Source of the DNA: JAVBOO01 sp031550435
GTDB lineage: Bacteria; Bacillota; Clostridia; Lachnospirales; WRAX01
Assembly (NCBI GenBank): GCA_031550435.1
Contig: JAVBOO010000013.1
Coordinates: forward strand, 1-64,000
Length of the DNA stretch: 64,000 nt
Direction of reading: 5' to 3'
Shown here: positions 1 to 9,850 of the stretch, piece by piece
How positions within the stretch are numbered: position 1 is the first letter of the stretch
Layout of the letters: every line of letters begins with the position of its first letter
Made by a program: the position numbers and the translations under genes
The notes under the pieces: model-generated
Seen by the model: only the letters and a program-made list of their open reading frames with translations
What the model was told of the DNA's origin: nothing
The model's database searches: none

Positions 1-39
1 TATCTTACCCGTTTTATTTCACTTTAATTCAGAGGCCGA

Positions 40-78
40 GGGGTTTGGGGGCGAGTAGCCCCCAATCGTCCCCTTTTT
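40..78 (+). terminator. Intrinsic terminator at window edge
   Basis: A nested GC-rich hairpin (TTGGGGGC, loop, GCCCCCAA, with an outer GGGG/CCCC pairing) is followed by TTTTT. It would end a gene lying left of the window. The following bases up to 233 hold no other feature I can support. Confidence 0.6.
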
Positions 79-233
79 GACTGAAATTTTTATGCGTTTA
101 TTATCTGTCATACTATGAAATTTTTATAAATTATTGACAGACCCAAATTTTAAAAATGAGCCCGAGCGCGTCCTTCTATTTCCGGCACAGCTTACATATA
201 TATGAAGTATCGCGAATTGTAAGGATGTAGTAT

Positions 234-443
234 ATGGGCGAGGTTTTAACTCTTATCGGCAGCATTATGTTTATAGCCTGCCTTCAGATAGTATTCGAAA
301 TGATAATAGACCAAGGCTCGAAGCCGTATTTGTCGAAAGTGCTGAACATAAGCTGTTATGTCGGCGCGCTTCTTTTGTTGTTGAGGTTTATATTCGATAA
401 TCTGATGACTGAGATTTCGGCATTGTTCAGATTAACGTTTTGA
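234..443 (+). CDS. Small two-helix membrane protein, unrecognised
   Basis: A 69-residue ORF with two hydrophobic stretches (about residues 3-24 and 38-55) separated by a short polar loop, so probably a small integral membrane protein. An AAGGATG ribosome site lies 6 bases before the ATG. I do not recognise the family. It runs convergently toward the dCMP deaminase gene. The start signal and hydrophobic pattern favour a real gene, but the short length leaves doubt. Confidence 0.5.
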   Translation: MGEVLTLIGSIMFIACLQIVFEMIIDQGSKPYLSKVLNISCYVGALLLLLRFIFDNLMTEISALFRLTF

Positions 444-478
444 AAACGGCTCGGGTTATCGTTTTGGGCGACCCGGCA

Positions 479-973
479 TCAGTATGTACCCAAAAGCTCC
501 TCGGGCAAAGTGTCATCTTCTTTTGTGACCCAATCGTTAACATCGATAACGCGGAACTCATCCCTTGTATCTCTGACGATCACTGTTTTTATACCGGCAT
601 TTATGACGCATCTCCTGCACATATTGCAGCAGGAAAGGTCTTTTACGTAACTGTTGTCGCAGGCTTCTTTTCCGACGAGATAAATTGTCGCGCCGATCAT
701 TTCCTCTCTCGGAGCTTCGATTATTGCGTTCATCTCGGCGTGAACGGAGCGGCATATCTCGTAGCGCTGGCCTCTGGGGATTTTTAGGGCATCCCGCCTG
801 CAAATTCCGATATCGCTGCAATTTACTCGTCCTCTGGGGGCGCCGGCGTATCCTGTCGATATGATTCCGTCATTCTTAACTATGACGGCACCCATATTTC
901 TGCGAAGGCAGGTTCCGCGTTCAAGCACGGTTTCTGCGATATCAAGGTAGTAGTTGTGTTTGTCTCGTCTCAT
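479..973 (-). CDS. Deoxycytidylate (dCMP) deaminase
   Basis: A 164-residue zinc-dependent cytidine/deoxycytidylate deaminase that would convert dCMP to dUMP, feeding dTTP synthesis in the cytoplasm. The zinc-site motif HAE (SVHAEMNAI) and the downstream cysteine cluster CCNMCRRC are visible, plus the STGYAGAPRG stretch typical of the ComEB/dCMP deaminase family. The ATG at 973 is preceded by GGGAG at good spacing; a longer in-frame start at 1051 adds 26 residues without family resemblance and was rejected. Monocistronic in appearance, convergent with the small membrane protein. Confidence 0.9.
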   Translation of the reverse strand: MRRDKHNYYLDIAETVLERGTCLRRNMGAVIVKNDGIISTGYAGAPRGRVNCSDIGICRRDALKIPRGQRYEICRSVHAEMNAIIEAPREEMIGATIYLVGKEACDNSYVKDLSCCNMCRRCVINAGIKTVIVRDTRDEFRVIDVNDWVTKEDDTLPEELLGTY

Positions 974-1259
974 TTTGTCTCCCGCATTAAATTCGCTATG
1001 AAAATTCGAGTGTATCAATTGTAGTTTACCTCGAAATATATCACATCTCACCGCGCTTGTCTATTACCCGGAAATTATGCAAATTGCCCGGCGCTTTTCT
1101 CGGAATCGGTATTATTTGCTCTCTTTAGAGTTTTCCGGTACAATAGCGCGGTACAGTCAAGCAAGTCGATAAGAAACATGGTTTAGAAACATCTTTGGCC
1201 TGTGTTTTGCGATTCCTTTGACTTAGCGCAACCATAACTGCATGACGGGGGTATTGTTT

Positions 1260-1952
1260 TTGAAAGAAAATATTTTTAGCGCGAAAATGCTTCGGAGAAT
1301 GTTTATTTACGTATTGGGTCTGTTATTTCTTTCGTTCGGCGTAGCATTCTCTGTAAACTCGAAACTCGGGGTTTCTCCCGTAAACTCGATTCCATATGTT
1401 GTAAGCATTATAACAGGCATAGATGTCGGAACCTGCGTCGTAATTGTTTTCAGCAGTTTTATAGTCGCCCAGTTTTTTCTCCTGAGAAAGGAGTTTGACC
1501 CGAAAAGCATATTACAGCTTGCGTTTTCAACGCTGTTCGGCTTTTTTGTGAATTTCGCCGTATATGTGCTAGGCAGCTTTGCGATACCGACTTACCCCGG
1601 CAAACTCGCAATGCTTTTTATAAGCATAGTACTGATTGCAGTCGGCCTTACGCTCTATTTAAGCGCCGGACTGATTCCTATGCCTGCCGAGGGTTTGATT
1701 TTGGCGATAACTAAAAAACTCAGAAAATATAAATTCCACGACGTCAAAATTGTTTTCGACTCTTTGAACGTAATACTGGCCGTTACGCTGGCATTGATAT
1801 TCGTTCACTCGCCGGCAGGCGTGCGGGAAGGCACAGTGATAACAGCCGTGGCTCTGGGCAAAACAATTCAGCTGTTTATGAAACATATGGATCCGATACT
1901 CAAAAGATTTATAGGGCAGGATAAGCAAAAGGACACAATAAACGCCGAGTAG
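1260..1952 (+). CDS. YczE/YyaS/YitT-family membrane protein
   Basis: About 230 residues and five or six hydrophobic segments. The N-terminal RRMFIYVLGLLFLSFGVAF, followed by a KLGVSPVNSIPY motif, is characteristic of the YczE/YyaS/YitT (DUF6198-like) family, whose role is unknown (a transporter-like fold is often suggested). I prefer the TTG at 1260, 8 bases after GGGGG; an ATG at 1242 has no ribosome site. The C-terminus is hydrophilic and lysine-rich. No operon partners; a strong terminator follows. Confidence 0.75.
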   Translation: MKENIFSAKMLRRMFIYVLGLLFLSFGVAFSVNSKLGVSPVNSIPYVVSIITGIDVGTCVVIVFSSFIVAQFFLLRKEFDPKSILQLAFSTLFGFFVNFAVYVLGSFAIPTYPGKLAMLFISIVLIAVGLTLYLSAGLIPMPAEGLILAITKKLRKYKFHDVKIVFDSLNVILAVTLALIFVHSPAGVREGTVITAVALGKTIQLFMKHMDPILKRFIGQDKQKDTINAE

Positions 1953-1962
1953 GGCAAAAACC

Positions 1963-1994
1963 GAGGGAGCGATCGTTTATCGCTCCCTCTTTTA
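1963..1994. terminator. Bidirectional intrinsic terminator
   Basis: Perfect 11-bp stem GAGGGAGCGAT / ATCGCTCCCTC with a 5-base loop, T-run on the right and A-run on the left, placed between the convergent YczE-like gene and the solute-binding lipoprotein gene. It can serve both. Confidence 0.85.
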
Positions 1995-2014
1995 ATGCGG
2001 TATGTGCCGCGCTT

Positions 2015-3802
2015 TTACGGCTGCGCTTTTGTTTTCGCATACTCTTCCAAATAAAACTCTACCTTTGAGTAATCGGGTTTATGCAGCGGCTTTGAGCCTG
2101 ATATTCCCGGCAAAACGGTGTATACCGGTACGGCTGCGTCCTCTGCGCCGAAGAAGGCGCTTTGATCAACTGCGTAATACACTGCCTTCCTGAGATTGAC
2201 ATCCGAGGTTTTGGCCGTGTTACCCATTGAAACAAATACTTTGAGTGTCGAACCGGCCGTCAAAGTTTCATAGTCTGCCAAACCTAGTGTTTCCGCGCTT
2301 AAAACGGCATCTCCGCCGATAAAAGCAACTTTTTTGTTCTCGAGCCCAAGGTTAAACTCCTCTTTATTTGAGGAATCAACAGCGACTACAGTCTTGATCG
2401 AAGGAGCGCTGTCCGTACCGGGCATAAAGCCGGGATTACGCTCGAATATCAGAGATTTACCGGTAGACAATGATGGCATATACTGCCCGCTTGCAAGAAG
2501 GATATTACCATAGCCGCCGCCTTCCGACAGAGAATCGGTCTCAAAAACAGCCTCGCCGGATTTTTCGGTCTGTTCTTTGTTTACTATACCTGCCGAAGCG
2601 TTTGCCAGATACGGCAGCAAAGAATTAAACGGCTCGACGGTTGTAATTTTTATAATCTGGTATATGCCTTTTGCCGAGTCGGCAGCTTTTTTGTCGCCGG
2701 TAAGGCTTTTTATCGGGGCAGCGAGCTCAGCGCTTAAATAATCCTTTACTGAAATCCCGCCCGCCATCGAGCTTTCCGTCTCGCTCAAATCCGTGACTAT
2801 GGAAACATCTTTTATATATTTGCCCGCGGATTCGAAACCGTATATATCCGCAGACTGTCTAATACGCTCCAAACTGAACAGCACATCGTCGGCACCAACT
2901 CTTTTCTTCGAATCCGCGGCGTGGTTGCCGGAAATTTGTGCAAAGGTAACATTATCTCTGAGTACGAACCAATACTCCAGGCAATCGTCGGATACGGCAA
3001 ACGCGCCGGATAATGAGCTTTTTGCAGTCGCTTTCCCGTCACGCAAGCTTATAAGCCTTATAAATACCTGAGCGATATACGGTTCCGATTCCGGAGTACA
3101 TTTAAGAGGATCGAACGAAGAAAACTCGGAATTTCCGAAGGAGAGATACAGCGCCCTGCTCTCCCCGTCAAAATCCTCGGCATAACTGAACGCACCGATA
3201 TCGGGAACCGAATTTCTCAAAACAACCGAATCGTCTTTAAGAACATTGCCGAGAACATAACTATGTTTCGTCTCGATAAAAAGCGGAAGCATATAGGCGT
3301 TTTCATCCGTCAGGCAGATCTCGGCCCGGCTAAAACCCGCATTCTCGTCTTTGTCTGAAACAGCATCGTTAATAACCTCTGTCAGCTTCGCGTCGCCTTC
3401 GGGAACATATGCCGATATACTCTTGTACATATCGTAGTTCGAATCGGTCGCCGGCGCCTCGTATGATAAGACAACATCTGCGCTGTCTTTGGCAAGCTCG
3501 GCGTAAAACTTCACTTCGTCGTCCGGAATTATTTCTTTTACCGTGAAACCGGCCTTTTCAAGCTGCTTTTTCAGAATATCGCCTTCGCGCTCAAGCCCGG
3601 GCCTTATAAGCAGCGTCAACTCTTCGCTTACGAGTTCCGACGGCGCTTTCTCCTCAGCCGGTTCTTGCGCATTTGCGCCGTTCGCCTGTTCCGTCGTCGT
3701 GCGCTCGCTGACTCCGGTACCGTCGTCAAGCTCAAAAGAAAGCTTTCCGCAGGCTGACAGCATGAACACGGCGGCAAATAACAGTATAATCTTTTTTTTC
3801 AT
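2015..3802 (-). CDS. Family-5 extracellular solute-binding lipoprotein (oligopeptide type)
   Basis: A 595-residue lipoprotein: signal peptide ending in the lipobox LSAC (Cys at about residue 18), a low-complexity linker, then a family-5 solute-binding (DppA/OppA-like) domain with FSSFDPLKCTPES, the FSLERIRQ region and the late LRKAVYYAVDQ motif. Such proteins bind peptides, nickel or sugars for ABC importers, but no permease or ATPase is nearby. The ATG overlaps the TGA of the upstream GT2 gene by one base (TGATG), so it is translationally coupled to an envelope glycosylation operon. It may be a diverged receptor or regulatory lipoprotein rather than a classical importer subunit. Confidence 0.82.
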   Translation of the reverse strand: MKKKIILLFAAVFMLSACGKLSFELDDGTGVSERTTTEQANGANAQEPAEEKAPSELVSEELTLLIRPGLEREGDILKKQLEKAGFTVKEIIPDDEVKFYAELAKDSADVVLSYEAPATDSNYDMYKSISAYVPEGDAKLTEVINDAVSDKDENAGFSRAEICLTDENAYMLPLFIETKHSYVLGNVLKDDSVVLRNSVPDIGAFSYAEDFDGESRALYLSFGNSEFSSFDPLKCTPESEPYIAQVFIRLISLRDGKATAKSSLSGAFAVSDDCLEYWFVLRDNVTFAQISGNHAADSKKRVGADDVLFSLERIRQSADIYGFESAGKYIKDVSIVTDLSETESSMAGGISVKDYLSAELAAPIKSLTGDKKAADSAKGIYQIIKITTVEPFNSLLPYLANASAGIVNKEQTEKSGEAVFETDSLSEGGGYGNILLASGQYMPSLSTGKSLIFERNPGFMPGTDSAPSIKTVVAVDSSNKEEFNLGLENKKVAFIGGDAVLSAETLGLADYETLTAGSTLKVFVSMGNTAKTSDVNLRKAVYYAVDQSAFFGAEDAAVPVYTVLPGISGSKPLHKPDYSKVEFYLEEYAKTKAQP

Positions 3803-4749
3803 CAGTTCTCCGTTCCCCCGTCGTCAAACCCGATTGTCTCTCTGACTATATATACAGGCCTTCCCTTTGCCTGTTCGAAAATTCTGCCTATGTATTCGCC
3901 GGTAAGCCCGATGAAAATAAACATGAAACCCTGAGTAAGAAGCACGCAAAGCATCATAAACATCTGCCACGAGAACGACGAATTTATTATGCCCAATATA
4001 ACGCTGAGAAGCATGGCAGCAAGCGAAACGACTGTCAGCATAACGCCCACGCCGGTCGCAAATTTCAGCGGCTTAAACGAAAAAGCGGCTATTCCGTCCA
4101 TCGCCAGCTTTAGCATCTTTTTTAGCGGGTACTTTGTTTCCCCGGCAAATCTTTCTTCGCGAACGTATTCCACGGGTTTTTGCTTAAAACCTACCCAAGC
4201 CACAAGCCCTCTGACATATCTCGAGCGCTCCGGCATAGACTTGAGCGTGTCGCAGACTTTGCGGTCTATGAGCCTGAAATCGCCCGTATCGACGGGTATA
4301 TCGACGCTTGTCATGCTTTTTAGCACCCTGTAGTATACTTTTGCCGTGAACTTCTTGAAAAACGTTTCGCCTTTGCGCTTTAAGCGCTTGCCGTACACGA
4401 CTTCGTAACCGTTTTTCCATTCTTTGATCATGTCGAGTATTACCTCGGGGGGATCCTGCAAATCGGCATCAATAACGACTATCGCTTCCCCTTTCGAGTA
4501 ATCCATGCCTGCCGTAATTGCGGGCTGATGACCGAAATTTCTCGAAAAGTTGATAAACCGGCATGACTTGTCTTTGCGGCAGATGTCCGCGAGTATCTCA
4601 GGCGTTTTGTCCCGGCTCCCGTCGTTTACAAAAATCAACTCGTAAGGCTCTTTAAGTGTGCTCATAACCTTTGTAAGTCTATCGTATGATACTCTTATAA
4701 CCTCTTCTTCGTTATATACCGGCACTACTACCGAGTATAAAGGTTTCAA
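3802..4749 (-). CDS. GT2 glycosyltransferase, polyprenyl-phosphate sugar synthase type
   Basis: A 315-residue family 2 glycosyltransferase of the DPM1/ArnC/GtrB group: SVVVPVYNEEEVI at the N-terminus, the metal-binding DADLQDPPE around residue 95, and two C-terminal transmembrane helices (about residues 230-290). Members transfer a sugar from a nucleotide donor onto undecaprenyl phosphate at the inner membrane face. Start is TTG at 4749 with GGAGGAGG about 10 bases upstream. It lies about 100 bp downstream of a PMT-type gene, which would use the polyprenyl-linked sugar, and is coupled to the solute-binding lipoprotein gene. Donor sugar cannot be told from sequence. Confidence 0.88.
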   Translation of the reverse strand: MKPLYSVVVPVYNEEEVIRVSYDRLTKVMSTLKEPYELIFVNDGSRDKTPEILADICRKDKSCRFINFSRNFGHQPAITAGMDYSKGEAIVVIDADLQDPPEVILDMIKEWKNGYEVVYGKRLKRKGETFFKKFTAKVYYRVLKSMTSVDIPVDTGDFRLIDRKVCDTLKSMPERSRYVRGLVAWVGFKQKPVEYVREERFAGETKYPLKKMLKLAMDGIAAFSFKPLKFATGVGVMLTVVSLAAMLLSVILGIINSSFSWQMFMMLCVLLTQGFMFIFIGLTGEYIGRIFEQAKGRPVYIVRETIGFDDGGTEN

Positions 4750-4850
4750 AACGATTCCTCCTCCGGGGATTTTTCTTTAATGTGTACTTAATTTAAGACT
4801 GTTAATATCCTAAATCACTAGGTCGGTAAAATTGAAGACGGGCGAAACGA

Positions 4851-7800
4851 CTATATGAGTACCCATCCTGTCATCATCTTCCATTTCAAAAACATATTAA
4901 CAAAGCTCACACTAACGGGCAAGCCGGAAATTACGGGGTAGAACAGCACAAACAGCAGCAGTGCCAAAGCTATATATATTCCTATTATCATGTTTCGTCT
5001 CTTGGTCTTGAGCGTCATCAGCATATAAGCTATCATCAGTACAACAAAAAACACAGACGGGAAATAATGGTATATATATGTCGTTCGCTCTACAAGCATC
5101 CAGGGCGCAAGCTGAGCCAGATAGCCGATGAGCATAAACAAAACAAACCTGTCCTTGCGTTTGACGTATTGATAAACAGAATAGAAGAACGCAGGAATTC
5201 CGCCCCACCATACGGCAGGGTTTCCGAAAGCGCTTATTCCCGCTCTGACAGTTTGGCTCACGGTGCCGGCATAGTAATACATAGGCCTGTAAAGCAAAGG
5301 CCATTGGAACCATTTCGACGAATACGGGTGTGTCGAATTTCTTACTGTGACGGAATGATATACATACATGCGCCTTTGTTCGGCGATAAACGTGCTTATA
5401 AATCTAAACGGTTCCTTTTCTGATAAGAAAAACCTGAAAACAGGCGAAGAGTTTTTCAGCATTTCTATATCTCTGGAAACTCCTTCATACATGCTCCCAT
5501 ACATATAGTAATACACAAACGAACCCATATATATCGAAAGCGGTATAACTCCAAAGAACAAAACGCACCAGGCAAGCGTTTTCCAAACATTTGCTCTATA
5601 TCCCCTCGTGAGCTCCTCATCTTGTACCGAAACGGCTTCCTTGTAGCTTCTGTGTCTCTTTAACATTGCTGCCGCGAATATAACCGCAAGTCCGGCTCCG
5701 GCATACATACCGGGCCACTTGCACGCCATGCCAAGACCCATGCTTATGCCGGAAAACAGAAGCCATACCAGCTCACGACTCCTGTTTTTCGGGTTAAAAT
5801 CCGAATCATAGAACCTATACATGAAATAGTACATCAAAATAATAAAGAACGTAACAAACGTGTCTATCGTCGCAATTCTTGTCTGAGTAAAATGCATAAA
5901 GTCAAACGTATAGAGCAGCGTTACTACCGTTGCCCACGAAGTCTTTCCGAAAAAGCGCTTTCCGAACAGATATACAAGCGGTATCATCAATATTCCGAAA
6001 ACATTACCGGCAAAACGCCAGCCAAACGGCGTCATCCCGAATATTTTTATGCCCGCTGCAATGAAATATTTTCCCAGCTGCGGATGAGTCCATTCGTAAA
6101 CGGGTAATTTATGTACAAATTCATAGGCCGTTCTCGCATGATATACTTCGTCAAAGTACGTACTGTTCATGTTCGTATATTTTAACGGCACGAGATCCTG
6201 CTCATCAAACAGCGACTGCGCTCCTCCGGAAACGGACGCTACCTTAATAATTTCGTCATTTGTGTCTCTGAAAGCTATCTCCTGAATATAGGCATTGTCA
6301 GCATCCGAAGCGATGCTTATATACCTCGCGGTTACATTTACAGCCATTTCTTTCCACGCAAATACCGATTGCTCCGTTGTTACGAGTTCGTTGTCATAAA
6401 CGATGCCGTCCAAAGAAAACATAAACGTAAAATGTTTGTCGTGTCTGGCCCCGAGCATCCACTGAATTCTCGATATTTCCGTTTGCGCGCCAAAGTCGAC
6501 TATAATCGGCTTGTCGTTTACCTTGAAGTCATAAAAGCTCTGCGCCGACTTCGTATTACCCAAGTTGAAAAACGAGACAAGGGAATATACAACAACAATA
6601 CCGAAAAGTATCAGCGCATCCTTCGGTTTCATCTTCTTTTCCCGGTTCTTTATAAAATCGTCCGGCTTCTTGTCTCTAAACTTTGTAACAGCCGCCGCGA
6701 TAACATCTATAAGAGAGCTGTCTTCGTTTTTCTCGGCGGCCGGTAACAGCTCTAAGTCCTCGGCTTCGCCGTCTGATACGGATTTAAGCGTATCCGGCAA
6801 AGGAACACCCTGCTCGTCAAACCGCTCTTCATAATACGTCATATCAGTGATGCCGGGTTCTCCCGCGCCGAGCTTTGGAGCAGTACCTGCAAACAAAGCT
6901 TTAACTTCGTATTCTTCATCATTTTTTCGTATCGCAGTCTCAAACAGATGCACGGCGAAATATCCGAAAGTCAACACATACAAGAACGATATAAAAGGTA
7001 AAAGAGGAGTATTTCTGACCAGTTTTTCCGAAATGTACATGACAAGGACATCAGTACAATTCATGAAAAATACTAAGCTCAAAGCTGCGTAAGAAATCAG
7101 CGTTTTTTTGTTCTTGCTGTATAAAAACGCAAAGAACAGGAAAATTATCGCCGGCATAGAGTATCTCTCGTGCATTTTTACCGAGAGCATAAACATCCCG
7201 AAATACAGAAAACCGGAAACAAGGAAATAGTTTGCCTTGGAGCTGTTCTTATAGAGTAAATAAAAGCTTGCAAGCGTCAGAACGACTATAAACACGGTTC
7301 CGAGAGTTCTGTACGACATGAAGAAAAACATCGTGCTGTTATCGACCCAATTAAGCCCGAGCAAAGCGTAAATATTGTATGCGTTAACCGAAACATGATC
7401 ATAAGAACCGAGTGTCGCGACATATTGGTTGAAAACAGGGCTCAGAGTAAAGCCGTCTTTTGTAAATGCAAACGGTATAACGAGTGCGAAAAGCAGTCCG
7501 GCGCATATCAGCCCGTAAACAGCAAGCCTGCCGAACGCTTTGCCTGAGAAATTTTCTTCTTTCAGATATCTGAAAAAATCAAAAATCAGAACCGGTGACA
7601 GTATCAACGCCTGCGGCTTTAAAAGTATGGCTACCGTAAAAACAAGCACGGCTTGAAGCATTTTCTTCTCGGTAAGCAAGTATACCGTTCCAACCAGCGC
7701 AAGTACCAATACCGAGTCAATCTGCCCCCATACGGCCGAATCCAATATCGTCGCGGGGTTAAATAGCAGTAAAAACGCAATTGTTACCGCGCTTTTGCGG

Positions 7801-8219
7801 CTAAAATTTTTGGAAACAATATTATAGGCAAGAATCGCGGTAAATATATCGCACATGATTGCCGGAATCTTCAATAAAAAGACAAATGGGTCGGTATAGA
7901 TTTTGAGTGCAAAAAGTCTGCCTATGTAACTCAAGCCGCAAAGCACATACAAATAGCCCGGAGGATAGTCAGTTGAGCCGGATGCTCCGTACAGTGACGC
8001 GAGCCCGTTCTGTCTGAGACCCTCGCTCCATATCGTGAAACAGGAAATATCGGTCGGAAATCCGTGTGTAATAAATGAAGCGATAAGCCTGACAAGAAAA
8101 CCGAACGTTATTATTAAAAAATAATCCGATTTTAAAACTTCCGACCAGCTTTTCTTCGTAAAAAACATCGTAATAGCCAGTAAAGCCACATATGCCGCTA
8201 TCGTGACAGTTAACGTCAT
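4851..8219 (-). CDS. Giant PMT-type glycosyltransferase with two GT-C modules
   Basis: A 1122-residue membrane protein built as a fusion. Residues about 1-430 form a multi-helix GT-C module with FPTDISCFTIWSEGL and TDYPPGYLY loops. Residues about 430-520 are cytoplasmic-looking and acidic. After a helix near 545, residues about 575-665 resemble a discoidin/F5-8 carbohydrate-binding fold. Residues about 690-1120 are a protein O-mannosyltransferase (PMT) module with YFDEVYHARTAYEF and THPQLGKYF motifs and many helices. It likely moves a sugar from polyprenyl phosphate to an extracellular acceptor. ATG at 8219 follows GGGGAT. First gene of an operon with GT2 and a lipoprotein. Confidence 0.85.
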   Translation of the reverse strand: MTLTVTIAAYVALLAITMFFTKKSWSEVLKSDYFLIITFGFLVRLIASFITHGFPTDISCFTIWSEGLRQNGLASLYGASGSTDYPPGYLYVLCGLSYIGRLFALKIYTDPFVFLLKIPAIMCDIFTAILAYNIVSKNFSRKSAVTIAFLLLFNPATILDSAVWGQIDSVLVLALVGTVYLLTEKKMLQAVLVFTVAILLKPQALILSPVLIFDFFRYLKEENFSGKAFGRLAVYGLICAGLLFALVIPFAFTKDGFTLSPVFNQYVATLGSYDHVSVNAYNIYALLGLNWVDNSTMFFFMSYRTLGTVFIVVLTLASFYLLYKNSSKANYFLVSGFLYFGMFMLSVKMHERYSMPAIIFLFFAFLYSKNKKTLISYAALSLVFFMNCTDVLVMYISEKLVRNTPLLPFISFLYVLTFGYFAVHLFETAIRKNDEEYEVKALFAGTAPKLGAGEPGITDMTYYEERFDEQGVPLPDTLKSVSDGEAEDLELLPAAEKNEDSSLIDVIAAAVTKFRDKKPDDFIKNREKKMKPKDALILFGIVVVYSLVSFFNLGNTKSAQSFYDFKVNDKPIIVDFGAQTEISRIQWMLGARHDKHFTFMFSLDGIVYDNELVTTEQSVFAWKEMAVNVTARYISIASDADNAYIQEIAFRDTNDEIIKVASVSGGAQSLFDEQDLVPLKYTNMNSTYFDEVYHARTAYEFVHKLPVYEWTHPQLGKYFIAAGIKIFGMTPFGWRFAGNVFGILMIPLVYLFGKRFFGKTSWATVVTLLYTFDFMHFTQTRIATIDTFVTFFIILMYYFMYRFYDSDFNPKNRSRELVWLLFSGISMGLGMACKWPGMYAGAGLAVIFAAAMLKRHRSYKEAVSVQDEELTRGYRANVWKTLAWCVLFFGVIPLSIYMGSFVYYYMYGSMYEGVSRDIEMLKNSSPVFRFFLSEKEPFRFISTFIAEQRRMYVYHSVTVRNSTHPYSSKWFQWPLLYRPMYYYAGTVSQTVRAGISAFGNPAVWWGGIPAFFYSVYQYVKRKDRFVLFMLIGYLAQLAPWMLVERTTYIYHYFPSVFFVVLMIAYMLMTLKTKRRNMIIGIYIALALLLFVLFYPVISGLPVSVSFVNMFLKWKMMTGWVLI

Positions 8220-8442
8220 CTTATCCCCGCCCGTTTCTTTTATTTTATGGCGCGCTGCATCAAATCACCGAAACCGCAATGCTCCTTGGTTCAGGCTGAC
8301 AATCGTTTGCGATTTTGCCGAGGCAGTGCTAAAATCCGGTTACAAAAACGCTGAATACCGATTCATTATACAGTACTAAACAAAAAAAAGGAATACATGT
8401 TATGGCTTTTAAAGTAATTTTCGAATATATAAGATATTTATA

Positions 8443-8471
8443 TTTAAAAGTTGCCGAGACAGTAATATAAT
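8443..8471 (+). promoter_or_regulatory. Possible promoter for hflX; rest of gap empty
   Basis: TTTAAA, 17 bases, then TATAAT (8466-8471) lies 100 bp before the hflX start in the divergent gap 8220-8571. An in-frame ATG at 8470 falls inside this -10 box, which argues against that start. I see nothing else in this gap. Confidence 0.4.
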
Positions 8472-8571
8472 GACTTATCTGAAACATAATAAAGCTCTTA
8501 TACGATCACCGAGCTTGATCGATATAACAAACGGTGACTTTTCGTCTTTAACGAATTACGGAGGACCATAT

Positions 8572-9840
8572 ATGGAAAAACAAAAGCTTCACAATACAGA
8601 CAGACAACTCGAAAAGGCGATACTCGTAGCGGTCGAAAACGACAGATCCGTCCTTTCAGCCGAGGAAAGTCTCAACGAACTCGAGGACTTGACAAAAACA
8701 GCCGGAGCGGAAGTGCTCGACAGGCTTATACAGCGCAGAGACGTTGTTCACGCCGGGCATTACTTGGGAAAAGGCAAGCTTGAGGAGTTAAAAGACCTTG
8801 CTGCCCTGCACGGAGCGAACATGATAATTTGCGACGATGAATTAAGCCCCGCTCAAATCAGAAACATGAGCAAACAGCTGGACTTAAAGATAATCGACAG
8901 AACGCTGCTTATCTTAGACATATTCGCAAAAAGAGCCGTATCGTCCGAAGGGAAGGTGCAGGTTGAACTAGCGCAGCTAAAGTACACGCTTTCACATTTA
9001 TCGGGTCTCGGCATATCTCTTTCGAGACTCGGCGGCGGCATCGGAACAAGAGGGCCGGGCGAAAGCAAGCTCGAGTCGGACAGACGGCATATTCGCAGCA
9101 GGATATCGGAGTTGCAGCATCAGCTTGAAGAAATACAGACACAGCGCGGCGTTCAGCGAGAACAGCGCACAAGAAACAATGTTCCTGTTGTATCTCTCGC
9201 CGGTTATACGAACGCAGGAAAGTCGACGCTTATGAACCTGCTGACAAATGCCGGTGTTTTGGAAGAGGATAAGCTTTTCGCGACACTAGACACGACAACA
9301 CGCAAGGTCAAACTGCCCGGCGGAACGGGAATACTTTTGACTGATACGGTCGGCTTTATACACAAGCTTCCTCACAATCTGGTCAAGGCTTTTAGGGCTA
9401 CACTCGAGGAAACCGTGTTTGCGGATATTATACTCCATGTCATAGACTCTGCCAACCCGATGAGAGAGCATCAAATGTCTGTGGTATACAAAACTCTTAA
9501 GGATTTGGACTGCATTGCGAAACCCATAATCGCAGTTTTTAACAAGTCGGACAAAAATCCCGAGCTTCCGTTCCCCTCGGATGCAAACGCCCGCGCGGCT
9601 GTCAGCGTTTCAGCAAAGACAGGAGACGGAGTGCAGAGTTTGCTTGACGAAATCGAAAAGCTTATAAACAGCCTGCGTCAAAAAACAAAAATATGCCTTC
9701 CTTACAGCGAAGGAAGCCTGCTCGATCTTATACACAGGCGCTGCGAGATAGTCAACGAAGAACACACCGAGGAAGGCACGTTGATTGAACTGTACGCAAA
9801 CGACGAAATCGCAGGCAAAATACTAAAATATATTTTATAA
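8572..9840 (+). CDS. hflX: GTPase HflX
   Basis: A 422-residue ribosome-associated GTPase that splits or rescues stalled ribosomes under stress. An N-terminal HflX domain (with GRDVVHAGHYLGKGK-like region RRDVVHAGHYLGKGK near residue 55 and the glycine-rich GGIGTRGPGESKLE) is followed by the G domain: GYTNAGKST (G1), DTVGFIHKLP (G3) and NKSD (G4). ATG at 8572 has GGAGGA six bases upstream. The next gene, an RNA methylase, starts 10 bases after the stop, forming a small ribosome-related operon. Confidence 0.95.
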   Translation: MEKQKLHNTDRQLEKAILVAVENDRSVLSAEESLNELEDLTKTAGAEVLDRLIQRRDVVHAGHYLGKGKLEELKDLAALHGANMIICDDELSPAQIRNMSKQLDLKIIDRTLLILDIFAKRAVSSEGKVQVELAQLKYTLSHLSGLGISLSRLGGGIGTRGPGESKLESDRRHIRSRISELQHQLEEIQTQRGVQREQRTRNNVPVVSLAGYTNAGKSTLMNLLTNAGVLEEDKLFATLDTTTRKVKLPGGTGILLTDTVGFIHKLPHNLVKAFRATLEETVFADIILHVIDSANPMREHQMSVVYKTLKDLDCIAKPIIAVFNKSDKNPELPFPSDANARAAVSVSAKTGDGVQSLLDEIEKLINSLRQKTKICLPYSEGSLLDLIHRRCEIVNEEHTEEGTLIELYANDEIAGKILKYIL

Positions 9841-9850
9841 CGGGTGCACA

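Noticed and set aside
2015..3802. Oligopeptide-binding lipoprotein as the importer for the candidate pheromone
   Set aside because: It lies 15 kb away, has no permease genes and is coupled to glycosylation genes, so I do not link it to the peptide system.
8470..8571. Longer N-terminus for HflX
   Set aside because: The ATG at 8470 overlaps a -10 box and lacks a ribosome site; ATG at 8572 has GGAGGA at good spacing.
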